A DNA stretch of 36,297 bases from Cryomorphaceae bacterium (lineage in GTDB: Bacteria; Bacteroidota; Bacteroidia; Flavobacteriales; BACL11). Each line of letters starts with the position of its first letter. Position 1 is the first letter of the stretch. The stretch is from NCBI GenBank assembly GCA_014384505.1, contig JACNFT010000081.1:1-36297 (forward strand), read 5' to 3'. Shown here one piece after another: positions 8,655-17,300 of this stretch. The position numbers were made by a program, and so were the translations under genes. The notes beneath the pieces are model-generated. The model had not been told where the DNA came from and did no database searches. It saw only the letters and a list, made by a program, of their open reading frames with translations.

Positions 8655-9384
8655 GATAGCACTATATTTTTTTTGTATTGTGTTTGCTTCATCCTGCGTT
8701 ATGAAAAATGTTACAGAGCTTAGTTTATCTATACCTCCAAAAAATGCAAAAGAATTAATTGCAAAGGTAAATTCAAAGAATAAATCTCCTGAGTGGTTGG
8801 CGTTAAAAGGAAAGGTAAGGTTGCTGCTTGAAAAGGACAATGAAGTTTCATTAGGAATTTCAATTAGAGTAAGAAAGGATAGTCTTATTTGGGCCTCTGT
8901 TACTGCTCCTTTTGGCATTGAACTCTTCAGAGCAGTACTAACAAAGGATTCGGTATATTATATCAATCGCACAAGCAAGACATATTTTGTAAAACCAATC
9001 GCTCACATTTCTAAAATAATAAAAACAGATATTGCTTTTAACGAAATTCAGGAAATGATAATGGTTACGCCTAAAATTGTAAAGAAGAAATATTCTTTTG
9101 ATAAGATTAATGATGATTTCATATTAAGCACACAAGATTATACCTATACTATTTCTAATTTCTACAGAATAAGGCAAGGAGTTTTTATTGATAATGAAAA
9201 TAGTTTAATCTATACCTACAGCAACTTTAGTTTTGAGAATGATTTTCCTGAACAGTTAGAACTTATAGTGAAATCAGCTTCTGAAAATGACTTTAATCTA
9301 AAACTAAACTATTCCAAAGTAGTTTTTGACCAGCAGCAGCAAACGCCTTTTAAAATACCAAGTTCTTATGTTGAGGCTAAATAA
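8647..9384 (+). CDS. DUF4292-family lipoprotein (LolA/LolB-like in character)
   Basis: A 245-residue predicted lipoprotein. The signal sequence MNKIALYFFCIVFASSC ends in a lipobox, making Cys17 the likely lipidated residue. I chose the ATG at 8647 over an in-frame TTG at 8629 because only the ATG puts the hydrophobic signal at the N-terminus. The body has the alternating strand pattern of DUF4292, with motifs such as SIRVRKDSLIWASVTAPFGI and TKDSVYYINRTSKTYF. By its pattern the family resembles LolA/LolB lipoprotein carriers; that is inference. The gene overlaps both neighbours (8 bases before, 17 bases after), a tight translational arrangement. A run of eight T lies in the signal-peptide codons (8667-8674). 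Confidence 0.85.
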   Translation: MNKIALYFFCIVFASSCVMKNVTELSLSIPPKNAKELIAKVNSKNKSPEWLALKGKVRLLLEKDNEVSLGISIRVRKDSLIWASVTAPFGIELFRAVLTKDSVYYINRTSKTYFVKPIAHISKIIKTDIAFNEIQEMIMVTPKIVKKKYSFDKINDDFILSTQDYTYTISNFYRIRQGVFIDNENSLIYTYSNFSFENDFPEQLELIVKSASENDFNLKLNYSKVVFDQQQQTPFKIPSSYVEAK

Positions 9385-10621
9385 ATATATCTTTTTATTT
9401 TTAGGGATTTTCCTGAGTTTGTCAGTTTTTTCGCAAACTAAGGATGAGCTTAAAAAGCAGAAGTCAACTATAGAAAAAGAGATAAGTTATACCACTAATT
9501 TATTAAATAAAACTAAAGCGAATAAAAGCAAATCCTTAAGTTATCTGCTGGTGTTGGATATGCAAATTAGCAATAAAGAAAGCTTATTGAAAACCTTGAA
9601 TATTGAGATAAGTTTACTTGGTAATCAAATTAGAAAAACGGAACGTTCTATTATTGAAATTCAGCAATCCATTATTGATGAGCAGCAAGAACTTGTTTTG
9701 TTAAAAAGTGAATATGCTAAGATGATTTATGCGTGTTTTAAAGAAAAGGGAAATCGTAATGATTTGATATTTATTATTTCTGCAGAGGATTTTAATCAGG
9801 CCTATAAGCGAATGGTGTATTTAAAACAATACGCCTCTTTTCGTAAAAACCAGGTGGATAAAATTATTGAAAGTCAAAAAAACTTAGCCATTATGGAGGA
9901 TGTCTTAATCAAAAGAAAAAATCAACTAGATTTGGAGTTAGACTCTAAAAAGAATTTAATTGATGTTAAAAAACAAGAGCTAAATTCTATTAGTGACACG
10001 AAACAAGAAAAGCAAGAATTGGTCAATAACTTAAGTAAATCCGAAAAAGTATTTAAGAAACAATTGCAGGATAAACAAAAAACTGCAAAAGCTTTGGATG
10101 ACGAGATTCGCAAGATAATTGCTGAAGAAATCCGTAAAGCAAGAGAAGAAGCTGAAAAGAAAAACAAGGGTTTTGCCCTAACTCCAGAAGCAATGGCTTT
10201 GTCATCAGAGTTTAATAATAATAAAGGAAAATTACCTTGGCCATTGGAAAAAGGAGTAATTATACAAGGTTATGGCAAGCAAAAGCATTCTGTTCTTGCT
10301 GGAATCGAAACATTCAATAACGGAATTGATATTGTGACAGATGAAAATATGAATATCAGAGCTGTTTTTGACGGAACAGTTAGCAGAATATTTTTCATTA
10401 AAGGTGAGGGAAAAGCAATTTTGTTAAATCATGGTGAATATTTTACTGTCTATTCAGGGCTAAAAGAAGTTAGTGTTAAGGTAGGCGATAAGATGCTAGC
10501 TAAGGAGAAGATAGGAATAGTTTTTACACAAGAAATAGAAGAAAAAACTGAACTCCATTTTGAAATTTGGAAAGGTTATGATAAACAAGACCCTTCTAAA
10601 TGGTTATTTAAGGCTTATTAA
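9368..10621 (+). CDS. EnvC-like murein hydrolase activator (coiled coil plus degenerate LytM domain)
   Basis: A 417-residue secreted protein. The ATG at 9368 lies inside the end of the DUF4292 gene and gives a clean signal peptide (MLRLNKYIFLFLGIFLSLSV). Residues about 25-265 are a long, Lys/Glu/Gln-rich coiled coil, and about 285-415 an M23/LytM domain. Its active site is incomplete: Asn317 replaces the first zinc His of HxxxD (Asp321 remains), Gly364 replaces a catalytic His, and the HxH motif reads Glu395-Leu-His397. This is the pattern of EnvC/NlpD-type proteins, which activate cell-wall amidases without cutting peptidoglycan themselves. The amidase partner is not in the window. A cell-division or daughter-cell-separation role is inferred from the family. 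Confidence 0.88.
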   Translation: MLRLNKYIFLFLGIFLSLSVFSQTKDELKKQKSTIEKEISYTTNLLNKTKANKSKSLSYLLVLDMQISNKESLLKTLNIEISLLGNQIRKTERSIIEIQQSIIDEQQELVLLKSEYAKMIYACFKEKGNRNDLIFIISAEDFNQAYKRMVYLKQYASFRKNQVDKIIESQKNLAIMEDVLIKRKNQLDLELDSKKNLIDVKKQELNSISDTKQEKQELVNNLSKSEKVFKKQLQDKQKTAKALDDEIRKIIAEEIRKAREEAEKKNKGFALTPEAMALSSEFNNNKGKLPWPLEKGVIIQGYGKQKHSVLAGIETFNNGIDIVTDENMNIRAVFDGTVSRIFFIKGEGKAILLNHGEYFTVYSGLKEVSVKVGDKMLAKEKIGIVFTQEIEEKTELHFEIWKGYDKQDPSKWLFKAY

Positions 10622-10632
10622 ATCAAAATGCA

Positions 10633-10640
10633 TAGATTTG
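10633..10640 (+). promoter_or_regulatory. Bacteroidota -7 promoter element (TAGATTTG) upstream of tatA
   Basis: TAGATTTG fits the TAnnTTTG -7 consensus and sits in the 44-base gap before tatA, 25 bases from its ATG. No clear -33 element is visible. It would start transcription close to base 10645 and drive tatA with gatA. Confidence 0.5.
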
Positions 10641-10665
10641 CATATTCAATTTAACAATTAAAATT

Positions 10666-10845
10666 ATGACATCAGTATTATTATTAGGAATGATTGGCCC
10701 ATGGCAAATTGTACTTATTGTATTGGTTTTTTTATTAATGTTTGGCGGTAAAAAAATACCAGAATTAATGAAAGGATTAGGAAAGGGAATGAAAGAATTC
10801 AAGGAGGCAACTAAAGATTTGAAAGAAGATAATAAGAAAGATTAA
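10666..10845 (+). CDS. tatA: Sec-independent protein translocase subunit TatA/TatE
   Basis: A 59-residue protein with one N-terminal membrane helix (residues about 10-26, GPWQIVLIVLVFLLMFGG), the family FGGKKIPELMKGLGKGMKEF hinge and amphipathic helix, and a charged, Lys/Asp/Glu-rich tail. TatA oligomers form the translocation path for folded proteins carrying twin-arginine signals. The start at 10666 follows an AT-rich leader without a Shine-Dalgarno sequence. It is shorter than E. coli TatA (89 residues), as is usual in Bacteroidota. No tatC or tatB is in the window, so the partners must be encoded elsewhere. gatA follows after 12 bases. Confidence 0.95.
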   Translation: MTSVLLLGMIGPWQIVLIVLVFLLMFGGKKIPELMKGLGKGMKEFKEATKDLKEDNKKD

Positions 10846-10857
10846 TTCCTTTAAAAT

Positions 10858-12282
10858 TTGACAACTTTCCGTTCCTTTAAACAAGTGCAAAGCGCGCTTT
10901 CAAACCAGTTAACTACTTGTGTTGAAATAACCAATTCTTATCTGCAAAAAATTGAAGAGCATAATCACTTAAATGCTTTTGTTGAGGTGTATACTGATGA
11001 GGCTTTGAGTCAGGCTTTAGCTGTAGATAAAAAATTAGAAAGTGGTAATGCTGGTAAATTGGCAGGAATGGTTATTGGAATAAAAGATAACCTTTGCTAT
11101 AAGGGTCATAAAGTTTCGGCTTCTTCTAAAATTTTAGATGGTTTTGAATCCTTATTTAGCGCTACCGTTATTGATAGATTATTAGCTGAAGATGCGATAA
11201 TTATTGGTAGACTTAACTGTGATGAGTTTGCAATGGGTTCAGCTAATGAAAATACAATATACGGAACTGTAAAAAACCCACTAGATAATACAAAAGTAGC
11301 TGGCGGAAGTTCAGGTGGTTCGGCAGCTGCAGTTGCAGCAGGGCTTTGTTTAGCTACATTAGGAAGTGATACTGGAGGATCAATCAGACAGCCAGCAGCA
11401 TTTTGTGGTATTGTTGGTTTAAAGCCTACATATTCTCGTGTCTCTCGTTATGGTTTAATTGCATACGCATCTTCATTCGACCAGATAGGACCTTTAACAA
11501 ATACAGTTCAGGATTCAGCATTATTACTTGAAGTTATTGCTGGGGAAGATGAGTTTGATAGTACAGTTTCTAGAAGGAAGGTTGAACAATATACTAAAGC
11601 ACCACTCTGCGATAGTCCTAAGCGCATTGCTTATATAAAAGAATGCTTAGATAGCAAAGGGTTAGATCCAGAGATAAAACAAGTTATTGAAAATAAAATT
11701 GAAGAATTAAAAGCAGAAGGGCATATAGTTGAGCCAATTTCTTTTTCCTATTTAGATTATTTGGTACCTACCTATTATGTAATTACAACTGCTGAGGCAT
11801 CATCTAATTTAGCGCGTTTTGACGGTGTCCATTATGGATATAGAAGTGAAAATATTACTAATCTTGAAAGCACTTACATAAATAGTAGGACCGAAGGTTT
11901 TGGTGAGGAGGTAAAAAGAAGAATTATGTTAGGTACTTTTGTTTTGAGTGCAGGCTATCATGATGCCTACTTTACCAAAGCACAGAAAATTAGACGTCTA
12001 ATTCAACACAAGACTAATGAAATGTTTAAGGATTATGATTTCGTAATCTCACCAACGACCCCTCATACACCTTTTGCAATAGGGACAAAACATACTGACC
12101 CAACAATAATGTATTTGGAAGATATTTTTACTGTACAAGCAAATCTTGCTGGTAATCCTGCTATTTCAATCCCTATTGAAAATCATTCCAATGGAATGTC
12201 AATTGGACTACACATAATGGCTGATAATTTTAGGGAATCTGATTTATTAGCTTTTTCTAAATACATGAATAAGGAAGGATAA
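10858..12282 (+). CDS. gatA: Asp-tRNA(Asn)/Glu-tRNA(Gln) amidotransferase subunit A
   Basis: A 474-residue amidase-signature enzyme, the glutaminase subunit of GatCAB. It releases ammonia from glutamine to amidate mischarged Glu-tRNA(Gln) or Asp-tRNA(Asn). The Lys-cisSer-Ser triad is visible: Lys76 in GIKDN, Ser151 in AGGSSGGSAAA and Ser175 in GSDTGGSIRQP. The start is TTG at 10858; an in-frame TAA (10852-10854) leaves no room for an earlier start, and the next ATG is near residue 71, too late. Since asnS is also in the window, Asn-tRNA can be made directly, so this enzyme probably serves mainly Gln-tRNA. gatB and gatC are not in view. Confidence 0.95.
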   Translation: MTTFRSFKQVQSALSNQLTTCVEITNSYLQKIEEHNHLNAFVEVYTDEALSQALAVDKKLESGNAGKLAGMVIGIKDNLCYKGHKVSASSKILDGFESLFSATVIDRLLAEDAIIIGRLNCDEFAMGSANENTIYGTVKNPLDNTKVAGGSSGGSAAAVAAGLCLATLGSDTGGSIRQPAAFCGIVGLKPTYSRVSRYGLIAYASSFDQIGPLTNTVQDSALLLEVIAGEDEFDSTVSRRKVEQYTKAPLCDSPKRIAYIKECLDSKGLDPEIKQVIENKIEELKAEGHIVEPISFSYLDYLVPTYYVITTAEASSNLARFDGVHYGYRSENITNLESTYINSRTEGFGEEVKRRIMLGTFVLSAGYHDAYFTKAQKIRRLIQHKTNEMFKDYDFVISPTTPHTPFAIGTKHTDPTIMYLEDIFTVQANLAGNPAISIPIENHSNGMSIGLHIMADNFRESDLLAFSKYMNKEG

Positions 12283-12286
12283 TTAC

Positions 12287-12294
12287 TATCTTTG
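12287..12294 (+). promoter_or_regulatory. -7 element (TATCTTTG) four bases before an ATG
   Basis: TATCTTTG matches TAnnTTTG exactly and lies in the 16-base gap between gatA and the DUF3108 gene. Only four bases (12295-12298) separate it from the ATG at 12299. If transcription starts five bases or so after the final G, the mRNA would begin at or next to the start codon. I see no -33 element. Confidence 0.55.
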
Positions 12295-12298
12295 TGCT

Positions 12299-13054
12299 AT
12301 GAGATTATTCTTAATCATAGCTTTTGTTTCGTTTTCTTTTTTAGGTTTTTCACAAACTAATTTACCTTATAATGTAGGCGAGTATGCGGCATACAAAATA
12401 TCTTTTGGCGCAATTAATGTTGGATATGCTGAATTGGAGGTTAAAGAAATTACATCGGTAAACAACAAACCAAGTTTTCATATTATCGGAAAAGGTAGGA
12501 CAGCTCCTTTCTTTGATTGGGTTTTTAAGGTTCGAGACGTTTATGAAACATTTATTGACACTTCAACCCTACTCCCAATTGTATTTATTAGGGAAGTAAG
12601 AGAAGGAGGGTACTCGATAAATCAACATTATAATTTCAATCATAATAACGAAAATGTAGTTACTCAGGATAGTACATTCAAGATTCCAATTCAATCGCAA
12701 GATATGTTATCGGCTTTCTTTTATGCCAGAACTTTTAAAAAAGATAGTGTCTTAAATGTAGGCTCTTTTTATGTCCCTATTTTTATGGATGATGAAAATT
12801 ATTTTCTTGAGATTAAGTACTTAAAGAATGAAATCATTAACACTAAATGGGGGAAAGTTGATTGTATGGTTTTTCAACCTAAAATGCAAGAGGGTAGAAT
12901 TTTTGAAGATGGAGAAGAAATGAAAATATGGATCTCTGATGATAAAAATCATTTACTTTTAAGAGTAGAGACTAAGATTTGGACGGGCTTAATAAAAGCA
13001 GTTTTACAAGAGTATAAACATGTTAAATATCCTTTGTCAATAATTGAAGAATAA
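12299..13054 (+). CDS. DUF3108 domain-containing exported protein
   Basis: A 251-residue protein with a signal peptide (MRLFLIIAFVSFSFLGFSQ) and a single DUF3108-like domain over the rest. The N-terminal NVGEYAAYKISFGAINVGYA is the family hallmark, and the following alternating strands suggest a beta-barrel or curved sheet in the periplasm. The family's role is not established. It sits between gatA and an M23 metallopeptidase, 38 bases before the latter; DUF3108 and M23 genes are frequent neighbours in Flavobacteriales, hinting at an envelope function. No catalytic motif is visible. Confidence 0.85.
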   Translation: MRLFLIIAFVSFSFLGFSQTNLPYNVGEYAAYKISFGAINVGYAELEVKEITSVNNKPSFHIIGKGRTAPFFDWVFKVRDVYETFIDTSTLLPIVFIREVREGGYSINQHYNFNHNNENVVTQDSTFKIPIQSQDMLSAFFYARTFKKDSVLNVGSFYVPIFMDDENYFLEIKYLKNEIINTKWGKVDCMVFQPKMQEGRIFEDGEEMKIWISDDKNHLLLRVETKIWTGLIKAVLQEYKHVKYPLSIIEE

Positions 13055-13092
13055 TTATGATTACAGAATTATTTAAACATTAAATTAGCAGG

Positions 13093-14313
13093 ATGAAAAA
13101 ATGGTTTGGAATACTAGTAATGGGAACAGCATTACTGTTTATGTTAGCCAACATAAATAAAGATAAAATAGCGGTGGAGAAGTTGGAGGTTATTCAAGAA
13201 ATAGTTGAACCTTCTTATGAATATAACATTCTTGTAGATTCGTTCAATGTTATAAAAGGTTCTGTAAAAAGGGGCCAAACTATGGGGGAGATTCTTTATT
13301 TGAACCATATTGATCATTTTGAAATCAATAAAATTGTTGAAAAATCAAAAGGAATATTTGATGTAAGACGAGTAAATACAGGAAAAAAATATACCGTTAT
13401 TTGTGCTTCTGATTCTACTAAAAAGGCGCAATATTTTATCTATGAAATTGACGCAACCAACTATGTTGTTTTTGATTTAAGAGGAGAAATAGATGTCTAT
13501 AAAGGAAAAAAGCCAGTAACAGTTAAATTAAAAACTGCTTCTGGAATTATAAAATCATCCCTTTGGTTAACTATGGAGGAGCAAAATCTAAGTCCTAAAT
13601 TAACAGCTGAACTTTCAACTATTTATGCTTGGACAATTGATTTTTTTAAGATTCAAAAAAATGATGGCTTTAGGGTTTATTATGAGGATAAGTATATTGA
13701 TGGGCAGTACATTGGTATTGGTAGGTTATTGGCTGCAGAGTTCACGCATAAAGGGCAAGATTTTTATTCTTTTTATTATAGAGAAAATGAGAATTTTGGC
13801 GATTATTATGACGAACAAGGAAAAACCTTACGTAAAGCATTCTTAATGGCTCCTGTAGATTACAAGCGTATTTCTTCTCGCTATAGTAAAAGACGAAAAC
13901 ATCCGGTAACAGGAAGATGGAAAGGGCATTTTGGTACTGATTATGCAGCAGAAAAAGGGACCCCTATTTGGTCGACTGCAAACGGAACAATTATAGCTGC
14001 AACTTATACAAAGAACAATGGTAATTATGTAAAAGTAAGGCATAATGGAACCTATACAACTCAGTATTTACACATGTCAAAAATAAAACCTGGAATACGA
14101 AAAGGTGTATTTGTGAAGCAAGGTGATATTATTGGTTATGTAGGTAGTACAGGCTTAGCAACTGGCCCTCATGTTTGTTATCGGTTCTGGAAAAATGGTA
14201 AGCAGGTCGATCCGTTTAAACAAAAACTACCACCTGGCGATCCTATAAAAAAGGAAAATAGAGATGCGTACATGTTAGCTAAAGATAGTTTAATGCAAAT
14301 TCTGATGAATTAA
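13093..14313 (+). CDS. M23-family peptidoglycan metallopeptidase
   Basis: A 406-residue protein with an N-terminal hydrophobic anchor or signal (residues about 4-21), a LysM/OapA-like region (about 45-135), a spacer and a C-terminal LytM domain (about 250-380). The domain has the HxxxD motif (His279, Asp283) and the catalytic His327 in TTQYLHMSK. The final motif is GPHVCYRFW: His360 is present, but the residue that normally completes HxH and binds zinc is Cys362. The enzyme is expected to cut stem-peptide cross-links in peptidoglycan, either with Cys as a zinc ligand or with altered activity. It follows DUF3108 and lies eight bases before the large type B T9SS cargo gene. Confidence 0.9.
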   Translation: MKKWFGILVMGTALLFMLANINKDKIAVEKLEVIQEIVEPSYEYNILVDSFNVIKGSVKRGQTMGEILYLNHIDHFEINKIVEKSKGIFDVRRVNTGKKYTVICASDSTKKAQYFIYEIDATNYVVFDLRGEIDVYKGKKPVTVKLKTASGIIKSSLWLTMEEQNLSPKLTAELSTIYAWTIDFFKIQKNDGFRVYYEDKYIDGQYIGIGRLLAAEFTHKGQDFYSFYYRENENFGDYYDEQGKTLRKAFLMAPVDYKRISSRYSKRRKHPVTGRWKGHFGTDYAAEKGTPIWSTANGTIIAATYTKNNGNYVKVRHNGTYTTQYLHMSKIKPGIRKGVFVKQGDIIGYVGSTGLATGPHVCYRFWKNGKQVDPFKQKLPPGDPIKKENRDAYMLAKDSLMQILMN

Positions 14314-14321
14314 AAAATGTG

Positions 14322-17300
14322 ATGGAATCTAAAAAAAGTATATTAAAGCAGTTGTTTACCCTACTCTTTGTTATGTTCTTTTTTCTGGCAAATGCACAAA
14401 ATACTTTTATTGAAAATAAAGGTCAATTCCCAAAAGCTGTAATCTCCAAAACTCACCTTCCTTCTGGCGCTTTATATGTTGAAAAGGCAAAACTTACTTA
14501 TGCTTTTTATAATGGAAAGCAACTAGCCGATATTCATGATGGCTTAGCAGCTGACCATAGGGTTGATGCACATGCTTATTCTGTTTCATTCCTTAATGCA
14601 AATACTAATCCTAATATTCAATTGGAGGAAGAGAGTAGTTTCTTTGAAAACTATTATTTAGGGGATAAATTAACTTGGGCATCAGAGGTTAAATCCTATA
14701 AACGTCAAATCCAAAAAAGCATTTACCAAGGTGTTGATTTGTATTTGTTTGTTAATGATGATAAGTTAAAATACGAATTGTATCTTGATAAATCGGCTAA
14801 TGAAAAAGCTATCAAATTGCGCTATCAAGGGCTTAGTCAGCTTAAAATTAGTAAAGGAAATCTGGTTATCAATACGAGTGTAAATAGTATTGTTGAATAT
14901 CGTCCTTATGCTTACCAAATTATAGAGGATATTGAAGTTGAGGTGGCCTGTGTCTACCATTTAAAAAACAATATCCTTTCGTTTGATTTCCCAAATGACT
15001 ATAATAGAAATTATCCTTTAGTAATTGACCCTGTTTTAGAATTCTCCACCTATTCTGGTTCTACAACGGATAATTTCGGCTATACGGCTACCTATGATGA
15101 TTTTGGTTTTTTGTACAGTGGAAGTACTTCTTTTGGAGTAGGATATCCTACCACTTTAGGGGCTTATCAACTTAACTATGCCAATAGTGCTGGCGGTACT
15201 GATGTGGCAATAACTAAGTACGATACAAGTGGTACAATCAGAATTTACTCTACTTATTTAGGCGGAACAAAAGATGAGTTACCTCATAGTATGATTGTCA
15301 ATAGTGCTGATGAATTATTTATTTTTGGAACAACTGGCTCTGCTGATTTCCCGACTACAACCTCATCATTTCAGCCAAATTTTAATGGAGGGCCAGGATT
15401 TTCTCCGTCAGGAATTGGGGTGAGTTTCCCAGATGGATCTGATATTTTTGTTTCAAGATTAAGTACTAATGGTGGGAATTTATTGGGCTCCACTTTTTTA
15501 GGAGGATCAGATAATGATGGACTAAATACCGCTCCTAAATTAAAGTTTAATTATGCTGATGAGGTTCGGGGTGAAATTGACATTGATCAGAATAATAACA
15601 TCTACATTGCTACTTGTACACAGTCTACTGATTTTCCAATTGTTGGTGGTTTTCAAAACACAAATAAAGGAGGACAAGAAGGTTGTATTGTTAAGATGGA
15701 TAATCAACTTTCTTCAATAATTTGGAGTTCCTATTTAGGAGAAAATGCTGATGATGCTATTTATTCTTTAGCATTGGATAAAGATGATAATATTTATGTG
15801 ACAGGAGGAACAGCATCTGCTCTTTTCCCAACAACAGCTAATGCTTACCAAACTGGCCATCAGGACACCTTAAATGCAGATGCCTTTATAAGTTTAATTA
15901 GTTCAAATGGAAGTCAGATTCTTTATTCTTCCTTGTATGGTTCGCTAGCATATGACCAATCGTATTTTGTAGAAATTGGAAGTACAGATGCAGTTTATTT
16001 ATTTGGACAAACAAAAGCGAGTGATACTACTTTAGTGCAGAATGCAACTTATTTTGAAAGTGGGGCTGGTCAATTTATTGCGGTATTTACTAAGGATTTA
16101 TCAAGTATTTTACGGGCAACTGTTGTGGGGACAGGTAAAGGTAGCCCTGATATTTCTCCAACCGCTTTTTTGGTTGATGTTTGCGACAAGATCTATCTTT
16201 CGGGATGGGGTTCAAATTTAGGAGGACCATTGTCAACACTTAATTTGCCGGTAAGTCCTACTGCTTTTCAATCATCTACTGATGGAAATGATTTTTATTT
16301 AATGGTAGTTGATGATGCTTTAAGTAGCATGGTTTATGCTACCTATTTCGGAGGAAGCCAAAGCAATGAACATGTGGATGGAGGGACAAGTCGTTTTGAT
16401 AAAAAAGGTATTATTTACCAATCCGTTTGTGCAGGTTGTGGTGGTAGTTCCGATTTCCCGATAGAACCTAATCCAGGAGCCGTTTCGGTAACCAATAATA
16501 GCCCAAATTGTAACAATGGAGTCTTTAAATTCAACTTTGATTTCCCAATGGTAATAGCTGACTTTAATTCTTCTTGGCTTGGTTGCGATACTAATGTCAG
16601 TTTTCAAAATTTAAGTATCTCTAACTCACCAATAACTTATCAATGGGATTTTGGAGATGCTACTACTTCAAGTTTGGAAAATCCAACTCATAATTACGCT
16701 CAAGCAGGCAGTTATAGCGTTACCTTAATTGCTACTTCTTCAGGAGCTTGTAATGTGTCGGATACGATAACAAAACAAGTATATATATTAGCTAATGCTT
16801 CTGATACGATTCCGAGTATTTTAAAATGTAAAAACGATCTAATTCAAATTGGCTTACTTCCTGTTAACGATCCTACAATATCTTATTTGTGGTCTCCTGG
16901 AACTGACTTAAGTAGTGCCAATGTTTCCAATCCTTTTTGCAATTCACCAACAAGTATTAGCTATCAACTACTAATATCCAACGGAAGTTGTACGGACACC
17001 TTAACGCAAACTATAATTATACCTAGTTTTTTCTTAGATGCTGGTGAGGATACTGCTTACTGTAATACCCCTATAACATTACGAGCGAGTTATAGCGGTG
17101 CAACTGACATACTTTGGTCCTCTAATATTAATTTTACTGATACACTAAGCCTTACCGATAGCTTAACGATTGCAAGTATTGCCCAATTTTATGTAAAAGT
17201 TACTGATGGAATCTGTGAGCAGGTGGATAGTGTTCGGGTGAATGCACAAAGCATTAATTTTAATTTGATAGGTGAAGATTTATGTCAAGGTGATAGTGTC

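Noticed and set aside
9326..9367. Upstream TTG start for the EnvC-like gene.
   Set aside because: It adds 14 polar residues ahead of the signal peptide; the ATG at 9368 fits better.
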